A stretch of DNA of 64,000 bases from Punica granatum (taxonomy: Eukaryota > Streptophyta > Magnoliopsida > Myrtales > Lythraceae), in assembly GCF_007655135.1 (NCBI RefSeq), contig NC_045131.1, forward strand, positions 23,854,001-23,918,000, written 5' to 3'. The notes below the pieces were generated by a model that worked only from the letters and a program-made list of their open reading frames with translations, had not been told where the DNA came from and did no database searches. A program made the translations under genes and the position numbers. Shown here in pieces: positions 48,690 through 60,610 of this stretch; the stretch's first letter is position 1; every line of letters begins with the position of its first letter.

Positions 48690-49225
48690 GAAAGCACTCA
48701 ATCGATTAGACACATGTTGGCCAAAAGCCAATACACAAAAACAAAGAATACATAATACTGGGACATACCCTAAGCCTTCCAACATCCTTCCACCTTTCTG
48801 CTTCTTTACTTCTGCAAATTACCAGATCCCATCAGCCTTATTTCATGTCATCTAAGCACAAGCTTTGAACTCCTCTGCTGAGGGCTCAATTTCCGCAAAA
48901 ATCTTATTATTCTTGGACTTCCATATAAGTTTAGTGTGGGCCTGCCATGCTAATTTGGCTATCATAGCCTGTAAAGTATTTCCCCTATATCTCCTTATCG
49001 CCCGTTCAACTCATAATCCCAAGATCTACTACTTCTTCTTACCAGTAGCTGTTGGAAAAATGCTATAGCAAATTGTATAATAGACTTGGCAGTCAAAGAA
49101 GAGATGGTTTTTGGTTTCATTCTCTCTTCCACACAACTTACAAGTGGAGTTCAAATCAATTTTTCACCTAACAACCCTATCAAGTGTAGCCAATTTATCC
49201 CTGATAGCTAGCCAATTTATCTCTT
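48690..49225 (-). mobile_element. LINE fragment, 3' end (zf-RVT region), minus strand
   Basis: The minus strand reads INWLAIRDKLATLDRVVR, a stop, KIDLNSTCKLCGREENETKN and HLFFDCQVYY. This is the zinc-binding C-terminus of plant LINE ORF2. It is followed by a TTGGCTTTTGGCC tail close to 48725, as in LINE 3' ends. Stops and frame changes are present. Its missing upstream part is found at 54455-55450. Confidence 0.75.
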
Positions 49226-49615
49226 TGAAAATATCTCTCTCTAAGCTCCCTAGAGGGTGAAAATTCTCTCTGACAGTATTTTGAGCAAGGAAACACCGTT
49301 CTCCTTGCGTGAACCTTGCGCAATTAGGATTCGGTGATCCTCTGCACAATTTCTTCCATTTGAGCTTGAGATTGCTTTATTTTTTCAAGCTGATCTCACA
49401 AAAGATCGATTTCGTACTTGATTTCTCTGTTTTTATTGGCCCCTTCTCAGAGTTCTCCTGTGGTGATTACTTCAGAGAAATCAGATTCAGTTCCAGCGAG
49501 TTCACTTGGAAATCTCACTATAGGAATGAGCAAGAGTTTTTCTTCTGCACCTAGTGCATTGGATGCTCCTGAGAATCCTCCTATGATGATTGACCATGGC
49601 CAGTCATGTTAGCAG

Positions 49616-50539
49616 ATGTTGTTTGGTTCTTCAGAGAAGAATGTTATGGCATTTCACAAACTAGAAGTGATTAATGGTCGGCCAGTGATCAAGCCTCCAA
49701 AAGCTGTCTTCGATAAAGGATCTGATCGGTGGAAGCACGCTCTTGTTGGGCAGTTTGTGGGAGGTAAGGTTCTTCTTCCAAAGATCTACTCTACTGCTAA
49801 TTTCTTATGGGGGAAGAGAGGACATGTTAGAATACTTGAGCTACAAAATGAGATGATACTCTTCGATTTTGCTACTGCTAAGGGTAGAGATTGGGCTCTT
49901 AACAATGGTCCTTGGCATATAAATCATATTCCCTTGATCTTGAGGCCATGGAAGAAGGACATCGAGAATATTGAATTTGCTCTGAAAAAGCCTCCAGTAT
50001 GGGTTAAGCTTTCTAAAATTCCTTTGCAACTCATGACATGCGAGGGATTGAACTATCTAGGAAGTGGTTTAGGAGTTCCTATTTGCTTGGAGAAAATTGC
50101 TAAGCACATTACTATTGTATGTGTGGAGCTTATTTCAACAGGGGTTAATCCTAATGATACTGATGTATTACTTGAGGATGGAGCAATGGTTAAAGTTTTG
50201 GTTGAGCATCCTTGGGCTAAACAACAGATCATTAAGAAAGCTCAGAAACAGTGGGTTAGGAAAGAGGTCTCAGTGGAGAAATCAACTGTTCATAAGGTCC
50301 CACAGGCTCCAAAGGATGTAATGGTGGAAAGTAAAATAGAGGAAGGTAGTACGAAGGTAATGGAGGAATCTGCTAGTATCATTGTCTCAAAGAGTCCTCA
50401 GAAGGTGAAATACTCCGAAGTTATTCATGTCCTTAGGAAGGAAGGTAACAACAAGAAGAGTGGGGTTGGCTTAAGTTCTACAACAGTGGCAACACCAGTG
50501 ATTGAATCTCCTAATTATTTAGTTGTCCTTAATACTTAA
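49616..50539 (+). CDS. LINE ORF1 protein with DUF4283
   Basis: 307 codons without a stop. The N-terminal part (FDKGSDRWKHALVGQFVGGK, then VRILELQNEMILFDFAT and WALNNGPWHINHIPLILRPW) is the DUF4283 domain of plant LINE gag-like proteins, followed by PPVWVKLSKIPLQLM. The C-terminal third is Lys/Ser-rich and disordered, with no CCHC knuckle seen. It likely binds RNA in the retrotransposon particle. The frame is open although ORF2 is ruined. An upstream in-frame start cannot be excluded. Confidence 0.8.
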   Translation: MLFGSSEKNVMAFHKLEVINGRPVIKPPKAVFDKGSDRWKHALVGQFVGGKVLLPKIYSTANFLWGKRGHVRILELQNEMILFDFATAKGRDWALNNGPWHINHIPLILRPWKKDIENIEFALKKPPVWVKLSKIPLQLMTCEGLNYLGSGLGVPICLEKIAKHITIVCVELISTGVNPNDTDVLLEDGAMVKVLVEHPWAKQQIIKKAQKQWVRKEVSVEKSTVHKVPQAPKDVMVESKIEEGSTKVMEESASIIVSKSPQKVKYSEVIHVLRKEGNNKKSGVGLSSTTVATPVIESPNYLVVLNT

Positions 50540-50730
50540 ACAGAGAAGGAGATTCCTATGTAATCCAAATTACTTCAATTGTCACCTAAGAAACCTAGGA
50601 GGGCAGCATTGAGTTGTAAAGAAATGTTGAGCAATATTACTCAAAACTAGAAGAAGAATAAGAAGAGTGGGAAATGTGTAAGTGGTCCCCCAGCCAGAGG
50701 TATGTCTCCCCCACCTACGTGTTCCTAATG

Positions 50731-53700
50731 ACAAAAATAATTACTTGGAATGTTAGAGGGTTCAATAATCCTCTAAAGCACCAAAAAGTTTGCATATTGG
50801 CATTTGCTAATAAGATCAATATTCTTTGCATTTTGGAAACTTGTGTGCAGGAGAATAAAATGCAATTGATTCTGCATGGTTCTTTCCAAAATTGGTCTAT
50901 TATCTACAAATATTTACATCATCCTCTTGGAAGAGTGTGGATTCTTTATAATAGCACCGTGAAATTGTCTGTTGTGAAAAGTTCTGAGCATTATATTCAC
51001 TGAGCTGTCAGGAATGATTCCTCTTTTGCTTTCTGGATTTCTGTGGTTTATGCTGCAAACTTTGTGACTGACAGAGCTAGGCTATGAAACTCTCTTAAGA
51101 ATCTAAGGGATTTGGTGGAAGTTTTCACATGGATTATCTCTGAGGATTTTAACATTGTTAAGACTAAGAATGAAGCTTGTAATGGTGATATGAATGTTCT
51201 TCATAGTATGGATAAATGTCAATATTTTCTACATGAGGTTGAAGTGCAAGACCATCCTTGGGTTGGCAATTACTATACGTGGTCAAATAAAAGATCTAAG
51301 GGGTTTATTTCTAGGAAATTGGATAGGGTACTTGTGAATGAGCGTTGGTACTCCGCTTACTCAAGTTCTGTGGTTGAATTTCTGCATCCTATGATTTCAG
51401 ATCACTGCCCAAGTGTCACTACTGTGTTTCAAAAGGTTATCACAAAGAACTCTTTTTAAATTATTCAACTTTTGGACCTCCCATCCAAGGTATGAAGTGG
51501 TGCTAAAAAATGGTTTGATCAGAGAAACTCGTGGAACTCCTGTATATCTTCTTTGTAAGAGTCTAAGGCAATTGAAGAAGAGGCTAAAAGATTTCAATAA
51601 TGAGAATTTTGAAGATATTTCAAAGTGAATCAAAGAAGCTGAGTATAGTCTAAAAGAGATTCAGTCAAGGATTCTAAACGGGAACCATCCTTTTGATCTC
51701 TTGGTTGCTGAGCAAGATTTAAGCCACACCTACATTGAACTAAGAAGTGCCAAGGAGAGCTTTTACAAGCAGAAGACAAGGGTGAGGTGGCTTTCTTTAG
51801 GAGATTAGAGTACTAGTTATTTTAATAAAATTGTTAAAGTGAGAAGATCTAAACATACTCTAAAACTCTCCTCCTCACTGAAGATGGCATCGGATTGGAT
51901 GACCCTGAGATGATTTCTAATGAAGCAGTGGGTTTCTATCAAAGGTTGTTGAGCTCACAAGATCCTCTTGTTATAGGTGCTCATTTTTCAGTTCTACAAA
52001 ACATTCTGAATTTCACTTTTTCTGAGGAGTACTTTGTCTTACTCTCTCAACCAGTTATTGATATGGAGATTAAAGTTGCCATTTGCAACATTGAGGGAGA
52101 TAGAGCTCCTGGCCCTGATGGGTGTAGCTATCATTTTTTTCAAAGTTTCCTTGGCTACTGTCAGGAGGGACTTCACTTTAGCTATAAAAAGGTCTTTTTG
52201 CCAGTAGAAAGCTCTTAAAAGAGGTAAACATTACTTATATAACTCTTGTCCAAAAAAGTTCCAAATCCTTCAAGGATGACAAAGTACAAGCCCATCTCAC
52301 GTTGTAATGTAATTTACAAATGTATTACTAAGGTTCTAGCCAATAGATTAAAGAGTATCCCGTCTTATTTTATCTCACCAAACCAGTGTGCTTTTGTAAG
52401 TGGCAAAAATATTGATGATAACATATTCTTGGCCCCTAAACTAGTGAAAGGATATAACAGAAAGGGAGTAAGTCCTCGATGTGCTACTAAGACAGATATT
52501 ATGAAGGTTTTTGATTCTATTGATTGGGGTTTTCTAAAGGATATCTTTCAAGCCATTGGCATGCCTACTGTGTTTACTGATTGGCAGTTTGAGTGCGCCC
52601 CAGAAACTTGTTACTCTGTCCTTGTGAATGGTGGTTTGGAATGGTATTTTTAGGTGAAAAAATGGCTCAGAGAAGGTGACCTTTACTCTTCCTACTTGTT
52701 TGTTATGGCTATTGAAGTTCTTTTTGAGCTTCTCAATAGAGCTTCTGTCAATGGCCTTATTGCCTACCACCCTTATAGTAAGAAACTTTAGCTTATTCAT
52801 CTTGGATTTGCTGATGACTTTATGGTATTCAAGGAAGGTGAGCTTGATTCCATCAACACTGTTCTTACTATTTTTGATGAATTTTACAGCATGTCTGGCT
52901 CAAGATTGAACCCAACTAAGTCTAAAATATACTGTGCTAGGATGGAAGCACATACTGTGAAGAGATTATTGATTTGAGTGGTTTTAAGAGGGGTTCCTTG
53001 CCTGTGAGATACTTGGGGGTGTCTTTCATTGCAGGTAGGCTCACTAATAGGGATTGTAAACCTCTCATTGACAAGATTCCTAGTCATGTTGATGGTTGGA
53101 CAATGAGGAAATTATCATATGTAGGCAGACTCTAACTCATTAAGTTTGTCATTTACCCTTCAGTGAACTTCTAGTGTGCTGCATTTATTTTGCCTAAAAA
53201 GTTGTTGAAGATGGTGGAGAAAAAGTGCAAGACTTTTCTTTGGAAAGGTCAAGATGGTGATGGCATAGGTGCTAAGATGAAATGGGATACTGTATGTCTT
53301 CCAAAAATGGAGGAGGACTAGGGATTAAGGATAGCTCCCTTTGGATTGCATGGTTGGAGGCTTATATCATTAAGGGAAAGAGTTTTTGGAGTTTGTAGTG
53401 TCCAAATTACTGTTCTTATGCTTGTTGGAAGCTCCTCAAGATAAGACCACTGATCTATCCCCTTATTCAACATAAATTTGGTGAGGCAATTCTATTTTTT
53501 TCTGGTATGATAATTGGACCGAGAATAGTCCCTTATTTGGTGAGGGCCTACTGTATGGTATACCACACAATGCCACTGTTGCTAGTGGTCTGAGTACTAC
53601 CGGTTGGCTTCATAGAGAATGCAGGGATGAAAGAAGAAGGAATATGCAGAGGCTTCTCCAAAAAACAATTCTGGTTCATGGGAAATTGAATTATGTTTAT

Positions 53701-54238
53701 TGGAAGGTTGGGAAGAACGGGAGTTTCTCTCTCACCAATAGATGGAATGAGCTGAGAGCTAAAGGAAGAAAAGTCCACCGGTATGAACTTATTTCGTTTA
53801 ATCCATGTATAGCCAGACATTGTTTAATCAGTTGACTTGTGATTAATAACAGGCTCAACACTATGAATCAAGTAATCAGGTGGAATCATATTGCCAATAC
53901 TATTTGTAAATTTTGTGGAGATGAAGTGGAGAGCAAGGATCACATCTTTTATTCTTGTTCATTCGTGATAAGTTTATGGGTGACTATCCTACAGAAGTGT
54001 GGCATAAGTAAAAGCATTGGTGATTGGGATTGTGAGCTTCAATGGGCTGCTAGCACACTCAAAGGGAAATCTATGGATATCACTCTCCAAATTGGTATAT
54101 CATGCTTTTATATATTTTGTTTGGAGGGAACCTAACTTAGTAGCCTTCCAAATGGAAAGGATTCTTCATGTTGTTCATAGTTTTGTTCGAGGGCGAATGA
54201 TAGGAGTTAAGAGGATTGAGCAGAGAGTTACTACATAA
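50731..54238 (+). pseudogene. LINE ORF2 (endonuclease-reverse transcriptase), many stops and frameshifts
   Basis: Pieces in order: KIITWNVRGFNNPLKHQKV and CILETCVQENK (endonuclease N-part); YTWSNKRSKGFISRKLDRVL and PMISDHCPS (endonuclease C-part); APGPDGCSYHFFQSF, PISRCNVIYKCITKVLANRL and LIHLGFADDFMVF (reverse transcriptase, FADD active site near 52810); RLNPTKSKIYCARM; then CKFCGDEVESKDHIFYSC (zf-RVT, near 53910-53960). At least six breaks interrupt the frame, so no enzyme can be made. Confidence 0.88.
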
Positions 54239-54454
54239 GCCCAAAAGAAGTTGTTGATGGATTGGGGAGGGTTCTCTTGATAGGCTATTTCTTAATTGAT
54301 CAGTAACTTAATATACTTTGTTGCTCATATGTTTTGTTTGGATTTTCAGACTGTATGGCCTGCGTGCCATTTGTTTGGACCTTGTCCCTTGCATTGGTTT
54401 GGCCTTTTGGCCTTGTATTTCGATCCTTTGATTGATTAATGGAGGAGCATGTTG

Positions 54455-55450
54455 ATTCAGATTGGAAAAATAATTGTCTCAGGACTATGGCTAAGCCCAA
54501 AGAAACCTATGCCAACTAATAGCAACTTTCTTCTTCCTCATCTGCTCCCATGCACTTGTTGTTACAAGCTACACGACGATGTCACTCCCTTCTTCAAGTT
54601 GAACATGCTTTCTCTTTCAATAATTTGCTTTTTTAGCTAATTTGCACATCTTCCATTTCCATCTTCCTTTACTATTAACAACATATTACTTTGCGATCTC
54701 ATGTAGTCGAACACCACTTACACCCTTGCCTGCAATAGTTCAATAAAGGGCTATGAACATGTCAATTATCAAACCAAAACCAAGTATTTTCCCCATTTCC
54801 TATCCGATGCTTGATCATTAGACAAGTATGTTTTCTGAGCTTAGCAGGGAGCCTATAATGACCATATGCACTTATGTTTGAGTAGGTAAGCCTTGACCCA
54901 AGCAATCCAAATTGAGACAACTCCATTAATCAGCAACCAAAGAAACCTCATGATACAAGTTTTATTCCAATCAATGCTTCCTTATTCCCAATCCACCATC
55001 ATTCTTGGGAAGGCAAACTGACTCCCAGTCCACTTTTGCTCCCTGTGCACTAACAGCTTTGCCCGTCCACTAAAAGCTCCTACATTTCCTCTCAACAATA
55101 CTAATCATCTTCTTATAACCAAGAAAGTGCTATACTAGCAATTTATCGTTCAATGTAGGATAGATTGAAGAACCTGAAATCTTTATGCTGAAGAAACCTT
55201 CTTGACTATCCATCCGTCCTTCCTACGAATAATATTCTCATTAAAGGGCTTGCACCCTTATCAGATAATCGACCTGGCATAAGGGGAAACCCCAAATATT
55301 TGACAGGAAGTTTGCCAAGTTTAAAACCACTATGTTCAACAATTTCCTTCACCTACCCCTCCTCCATTCCGGCTACATATAAACCAATTATTGGAAGTAG
55401 CTTAAATCCTGAAATAAGGTAGTCATCGGTAAAGTCTAAATGCATGAGTT
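54455..55450 (-). mobile_element. LINE fragment, RT C-terminal part, minus strand
   Basis: The minus strand from 55445 reads HLDFTDDYLISGFKLLP, then HSGFKLGKLPVKYLGFPLMP, DWNKTCIMRFLWLLINGV, IWIAWVKAYLLKHKCIWSL, GENTWFWFDN and SAWEQMRKKKVAISWHRFLW, with stops between. This is plant LINE ORF2 from the RT end to just before the zf-RVT region. It continues logically at 49225 with WLAIRDKLATLDR, so the plus-strand LINE splits it. Confidence 0.75.
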
Positions 55451-56130
55451 GATTAGACTAGGTTTGTCTTTCATTTTGCTTTGTTTTGAAATTTCTATTT
55501 ATTTTACACTAACAAATTATCCTTTGTAGTCCTCTCATCGATCAAGGGTTAGTTTGTACTTTTCCACTGGTTGGGGAGCAATATTTTTTTATTTATGATA
55601 GTTAAGGAGTAGGACTTTTATCTTTAAAGTTTTGAGAGTAACATCTACATGGGGTTAAAGTTTGGGGAGTGATAATTTTATATACCTTATATAATAAATT
55701 GGATTTTAATATAATTACCTTTTAAAATGAATGATTCTACCATGGTACGCAATCTCATGTAAAATAATAGTACACTAGCTTTTTTTAGTCCTTTCAATAT
55801 AAAAAAATTCATTTTTATCCACAAATTTTTAAATTTATCACAAATTTATCGGGTCGAATCCAAAGTTCATTAACATATCCAAAGGGTCACTGATGTGTCC
55901 CTAAAGATTGACCAATTTAATGAACCAGTCTAATCAACTAGACCTGCCAGCACCATTAAAAAAGGGGGATTAAATGCACTGTTTGAAGAAGAAGATGGTG
56001 TGGGGTGGTGGCCTCTATTGCCGCTGGCGACCTTGTTTGGGGGGTGGTGGCTGGCGCCCACCCTCCCCCCTCTAAATAAAAAAAATGTTCTCCTCAAGAG
56101 AGACCACTCTGTTCTTCTTCTTTCTTTGGG
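55451..56130. other. Intergenic, nothing recognised
   Basis: AT-rich sequence. CCATGGTA-type phrases near 55740 recur at about 59685 and may be worn transposon ends. Confidence 0.35.
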
Positions 56131-56854
56131 GGTTTATTGCTCCAAAAATCTCCACATTCACAGTTTTCCCAAATATATTACGAATTTTATTTTTCTCATA
56201 AAAGTACATGAACTATTGGACATTATTCCAAATATAGCATTTGTCCATAAATCCATCAATTCTGATGACATGGCAAATGAAATCCCATGTCACAATTACG
56301 TAAAATCTATTTTGTATTTTTTATTATTTTCTCTAAGAGGAAGACCAAATTCTTGTTTTTTCTTTTTGTGTTGGGGGGGGGGGGGGGGGGGGGTAGAGAG
56401 AGAGTGGGACTGAATGGTTAGCGCCCTACCCTTTCCCTCTATTTTTTGTTTAAAAAACAGAAGGAGAAGGGACGGGGGGTCGACTCGGTTGAGGGCTCAC
56501 CTAATGGCTGTCAAACCCTCAAGCGAGGTCGTTTGAGTCCAGCCACCTTGCGTGGAGAGTCAACGGCCAGCAAGGGGCTTCCTATCTGATCAACCCCTTC
56601 CCCAATTTGGTCTTCCTCCTAAAAAAATTAAGAATAATTAAAAAACACAAATGAATTTTATGTAATTGCCACGTGGGATGTTGTTTGCCACGTCACCCGT
56701 CATTGTCTACCACGTCACCTCAAAATTGACGGATTTATGGACGGATGCTATATTTGCAACAACGTCCAATAGTTCATGTAATATTATGAGAAAATACAAA
56801 GTTTGTGATATATTTGGAAACACCGTGAAAGTTGGTATTTTTGGAGCAATTAAC
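56131..56854. mobile_element. Long-TIR (Mutator-like) MITE, about 724 bp
   Basis: The left arm GGTTTATTGCTCCAAAAAT... pairs with the right arm, GGTTAATTGCTCCAAAAAT in reverse complement. The similarity continues about 170 bp, including CATGAACTATTGGAC and GTCCATAAATCC in both arms. The centre has a homopolymer of 21 G (56373-56393). There is no coding sequence and no exact target duplication. Confidence 0.7.
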
Positions 56855-57289
56855 CTTTTTTTATTGTTTTATCCACTTTATTTCAATACTTTCTTTTCAA
56901 TTTATTTACATACAATAACTAATAATTATCTTACAATAAATATTATTTAAAAATATATATTATAATAAAAAGGTACTTATTTTACAATTTTGAAATTAAT
57001 ATTATTTTAAATTTTTTAAATAAATGAAGAACTCTTCGTTTTTTTTAATGATATTTATTTTACAATTCCTCTAAAAACAATTGTATAATTTGTAATGAAT
57101 AAAATTTATGATACTTTTATATGGAAAGCATCAATATTTTTATGTATAAATTTATATTCTCTTATATATTGAAAAGACCACCCTTTAAGTACAATTTTCG
57201 ATTCAAATCCGAAAATCTTTGTTTTGCTAAATATTCAAACCGAAAATCATTTGTGAATATACCTAATTGTTAAGTAAAATAATGTTATC

Positions 57290-57620
57290 ATTTTATATTA
57301 CTTTTAGAAGAATAAAGTAAAATAAAAAATAATAAAATGAGTAAGATTAGCTTCCATACAAGAAGTTGGTTCTAGCAAAATGTATGGCTAATTACAATAA
57401 ACTATTATAGGATTAGGTTTTTCATTGGGTCTAGAGCAATCACATCACTCTAACGGTAATTGCGGCGTCTTTGATAGCTCTTACTAATATGCTCTTCTAA
57501 AGTAACAAGTTGTAACTATATATTGACTCTGCCTCGGTAATAACATTGTTATAACATATATATGTTCTCTGAAAAATGGTCATCTTTATAGAGTATTGGT
57601 GTGAACCACCTTAAGAATTT
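57290..57620. repeat. Inverted repeat, left arm
   Basis: Pairs with 60270-60610 in reverse orientation. Shared phrases include CAAGAAGTTGGTT, TATGCTCTTCTAAAGTAACA, TATATTGACTC and ATAGAGTATTG. The arms are diverged, and their ends fade without sharp borders. Confidence 0.7.
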
Positions 57621-57679
57621 ATTCATAGTAATGCAAATATAGTTGTTTATATTTAACACAATATATTGTTTCAATCGAC

Positions 57680-57855
57680 CATTATATTTAGGTTGAACTG
57701 AGCTATAATATTTTTTCGCTGAATAAAGTATATATTGAAATTAAAGGTTAGAACCGATTATAAGAGTACTGAGATTCGGATACCCTTCAAAAGTACAAAA
57801 CGATTGAAAATTTGACCTTACATTTATATTTAGGTTGAACTGAGCTATAATAGGA
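57680..57855. repeat. Direct repeat of a 28-bp phrase
   Basis: TTAGGTTGAACTGAGCTATA with its flanks occurs near 57689 and again near 57830. Confidence 0.85.
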
Positions 57856-57905
57856 AATGAAATATATTAGACATAACACTTGAGCAAATATCGTCAGTGA
57901 GAGAT

Positions 57906-57994
57906 CAGAGTCTTCCACAACGAGGTGGCTAGCAAGAAATCGAGAATGTGCTTGTAGAGACCAGTCTCCTGGACTTGCTTCAGCAACTCATCCT
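57906..57994 (-). pseudogene. Exon-like stretch of unknown gene
   Basis: On the minus strand TATGTTGCAG is followed by an open frame, DELLKQVQETGLYKHILDFL then LATSLWKTLISH and a stop. The good acceptor and amphipathic helix suggest a true terminal exon. No family was recognised and no upstream exon was found. It lies between the inverted repeats. Confidence 0.3.
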
Positions 57995-58429
57995 GCAACA
58001 TACAAAAAGGAATTTCATAAAATCCATGTTGGCTCTACTAATCTGATAGTGTGATCGTATGGAATGAAAGAACTAGCTAATATGGATTCATTTACGAGTG
58101 AGCCGCCCTGCCAACTCAAATATGTTCCCTAAGCAAAACGGTCATAATCACTGCGGCCACTCTACGCCAGTTTATCTTTTCATGATATTTTATGATCCCT
58201 AGTACATGTTAAGTTAGTTTAAATTGTTGTTGACCAATACATGATAAACTCTTCCATTTTAAACATATGTTCCACCTAGCACTGTTATTTGCTGAAAACT
58301 AATATGTTGAACAGAAAAATAGTACGCCAATTATATGTTAGTGCGAGCCAATAGTAATTCGCACTCTAACTAGTGTGCATTCTTCTTCCTCCTAGCAAGA
58401 AAGATATTTTTTATTTTTTTATTGTGATT

Positions 58430-58960
58430 GGAAATAAGTATGTAAACAAAAATTGAAAATAATTAGTTGCAAATTATGATATAAAATATAAAAGATAATA
58501 TAAAGTTCTTATTATACAATAAAATATCTCTTTAAAATAAAAAGAGTCTAAACTAAAGCTGTTCAATACAAATAAAATAAGTATCTCAAACAAAACATCC
58601 AAGATAAAGTTATTTTACGAAATAAAAATATTATATGATTAAAATTTTCATTTTTTTAAAATTATAAAATAAAAAATAAATAAAACACAGAAATTGTAAA
58701 ATAAATAAATTAAATATTATTAGATAATTGTAAAATATTTTAAGTACTTTTAAAATGATTGTAAAATAATTAAAATAAATAATTGTAAAATAATTAGTGT
58801 AAATAATTTTAAATAATTCAAAATAAATTATTTTAAAATAATCACAAAATAAAAATTTATAAATAAGTTTAAAATAATTGTAAAAAAATTAAAATAATAA
58901 TATTAGAATAATTTAAACGAATTATAAAATATTTGTAAGAAAAATATCAGGATTAATGTG
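58430..58960. repeat. AT-rich low-complexity region with AATTGTAAAATAA repeats
   Basis: Many imperfect copies of ATTGTAAAATAATT and AAATAATTTTAAA. No gene. Confidence 0.75.
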
Positions 58961-60269
58961 TTAAATCAGGTTTTTATCAAAATAAAAAGTATTACTGGTA
59001 TATATCCTTAGTCTAACAAAAAAAAATAATCAACCTCTTTTTTTGACAAATCGAATAATATAATTATATAAAAATTAATATGGTTAAATTTCAGGAAATA
59101 AAAAATTCGAAATTAATAAAATTTAAAAAAAAACAAACGAAAGAAAAAGAAGAGAGGAGGTCTTATGGGCAGTGGTGGCTCCAAACGAGTTCGCCGGCCA
59201 CATCAGAGGAAGAGGTGGCCGACGTAGAGGCAACTATTGCCCCCTCCCTCCATTCTTCTTCTTCTAGAAGCCTCTATTGCGTTTTTTTTTTCAAATTTCT
59301 TTTTAAATCTTTTGAAATTTGACAGGAATGTTTTAAATTTTTTGAAATTTGATTTTCTAAACAGGATTAATAAACCAAGTTACTCCATTTTCCTAATAAA
59401 CCGGTCTAGTAGGTTAGTAGTAGTCAGTGACGTGGCCCCTTGTGATTAGTACATGTGTCATGATGAATTGGGACGTGGTGATGGTGGATGGAGTGGCGGT
59501 GGTGGGTAACGTGGTGAAATCTGATTGTTACAAAGAATCGGGAACTGTGGTATAGTATTTTGAACAAAAAATGCAAATGCGAAATATAAATGATCAAACT
59601 ATTAGGGGCAAAATATGTAAATAATGAACATAGATAATAAAAGGTTGAGATGATCAAATGGCTGAAATTATTGTTCTAACATGGTACAAAAGATTGGGTA
59701 CCATGGTAGAATTTGCATATGTTTATACTTTATTAATTAGTTAAATTATCGCTAAGGACAATAGACCTATAATATAAGCAATATTAGACAAGTATATATG
59801 TAAATATTGCTTATCGATTGCTTATCCTTATTTTTGAAATTTCAATCAACGAGTACTTTATACATTCACTATTTCTAATTTATAAATGAAGAAAAAACAA
59901 CCATATTGAGAAATATTTATTATCCTTAAAAATTGTATATGAAACTTTAAAAAAAATTATCTTTTTTTTTTTTTCAGTTCGTAGCTAAATTTGTATCCTC
60001 TTTTTCTTCACAAGTAATCGCACGTGATCGCCGAAGAGTACAATGATGAAAAAAAGGAAAAAAACCCTCTCCAAAACAGTCCATCCTAGAGTAGGCTGGT
60101 GAACATCCTTAAATAGGCCTAACGTTTATCTCTAAAAGATAAACGTTATACATAACAGGTAGCGCTAAGAAAGATTAGAAATGAGTCGAACATAATTGAC
60201 GGAAAATTTCAAGATGTTGTTATATATGATAGTTCAAAACTGCATACAAAAAGAACTATTTTTCACATA
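58961..60269. other. AT-rich spacer inside the inverted repeats
   Basis: No supported gene. A GC-richer patch at 59160-59280 (GTTCGCCGGCCACATC) looks like a MITE centre, but no ends were matched. Phrases at 59560-59710 (AAAATATGTAAATAATG, CATGGTAC) recur in weaker form at 60980-61090, suggesting another old dispersed repeat. Confidence 0.4.
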
Positions 60270-60610
60270 CTGTTCAAACAAATTTTTACAAATTTTTACT
60301 CAATACTCTAGAAAAAAGCATCATTTCCCAAAAAAAAAAAACTATATGTGCCATTACTCGATGGAGTCAATATAAAGTAGTCAGCCTGTTACTTTAGAAG
60401 AGCATATAGGTTAGATCAATCCAAGTCACTGCAATTTATTAGAGTGAAATGATCGCTCCAGAGCCAATTCAAATCTGTTCCCCGTAATATTTAGTTGTAA
60501 TTAATTGTACAATTAGCTTAAACCAACTTCTTGTGTTTAAACCAGTCTGACCCATTTTATTTTTTTATTATTCTACTTTAATTTTCAGAGCAAAATAAAA
60601 TGATAATATT
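60270..60610. repeat. Inverted repeat, right arm
   Basis: Reverse-complement partner of 57290-57620. Together they could be the long terminal inverted repeats of a 3.3-kb element or an inverted duplication. Confidence 0.7.

Larger units (their letters stand above)
49226..54450 (+). mobile_element. LINE retrotransposon, about 5.2 kb, degenerate, inserted into an older LINE
   Basis: The order is leader (about 49226-49615), ORF1 with DUF4283 (49616-50539), and ORF2 with endonuclease, reverse transcriptase and zf-RVT (50731-54238). The tail has GGCCTTTTGGCCTTGTATTT near 54400. No poly(A) or clear target duplication was read. It lies between two pieces of a minus-strand LINE that join in protein order, so it inserted into that element. 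Boundaries are approximate to about 30 bp. Confidence 0.8.

Noticed and set aside
48864..49349. Possible inversion product of the plus-strand LINE by twin priming
   Set aside because: The minus piece is zf-RVT sequence that the plus LINE also contains at its own 3' end, and its missing neighbour is found at 54455-55450; nesting explains it better.
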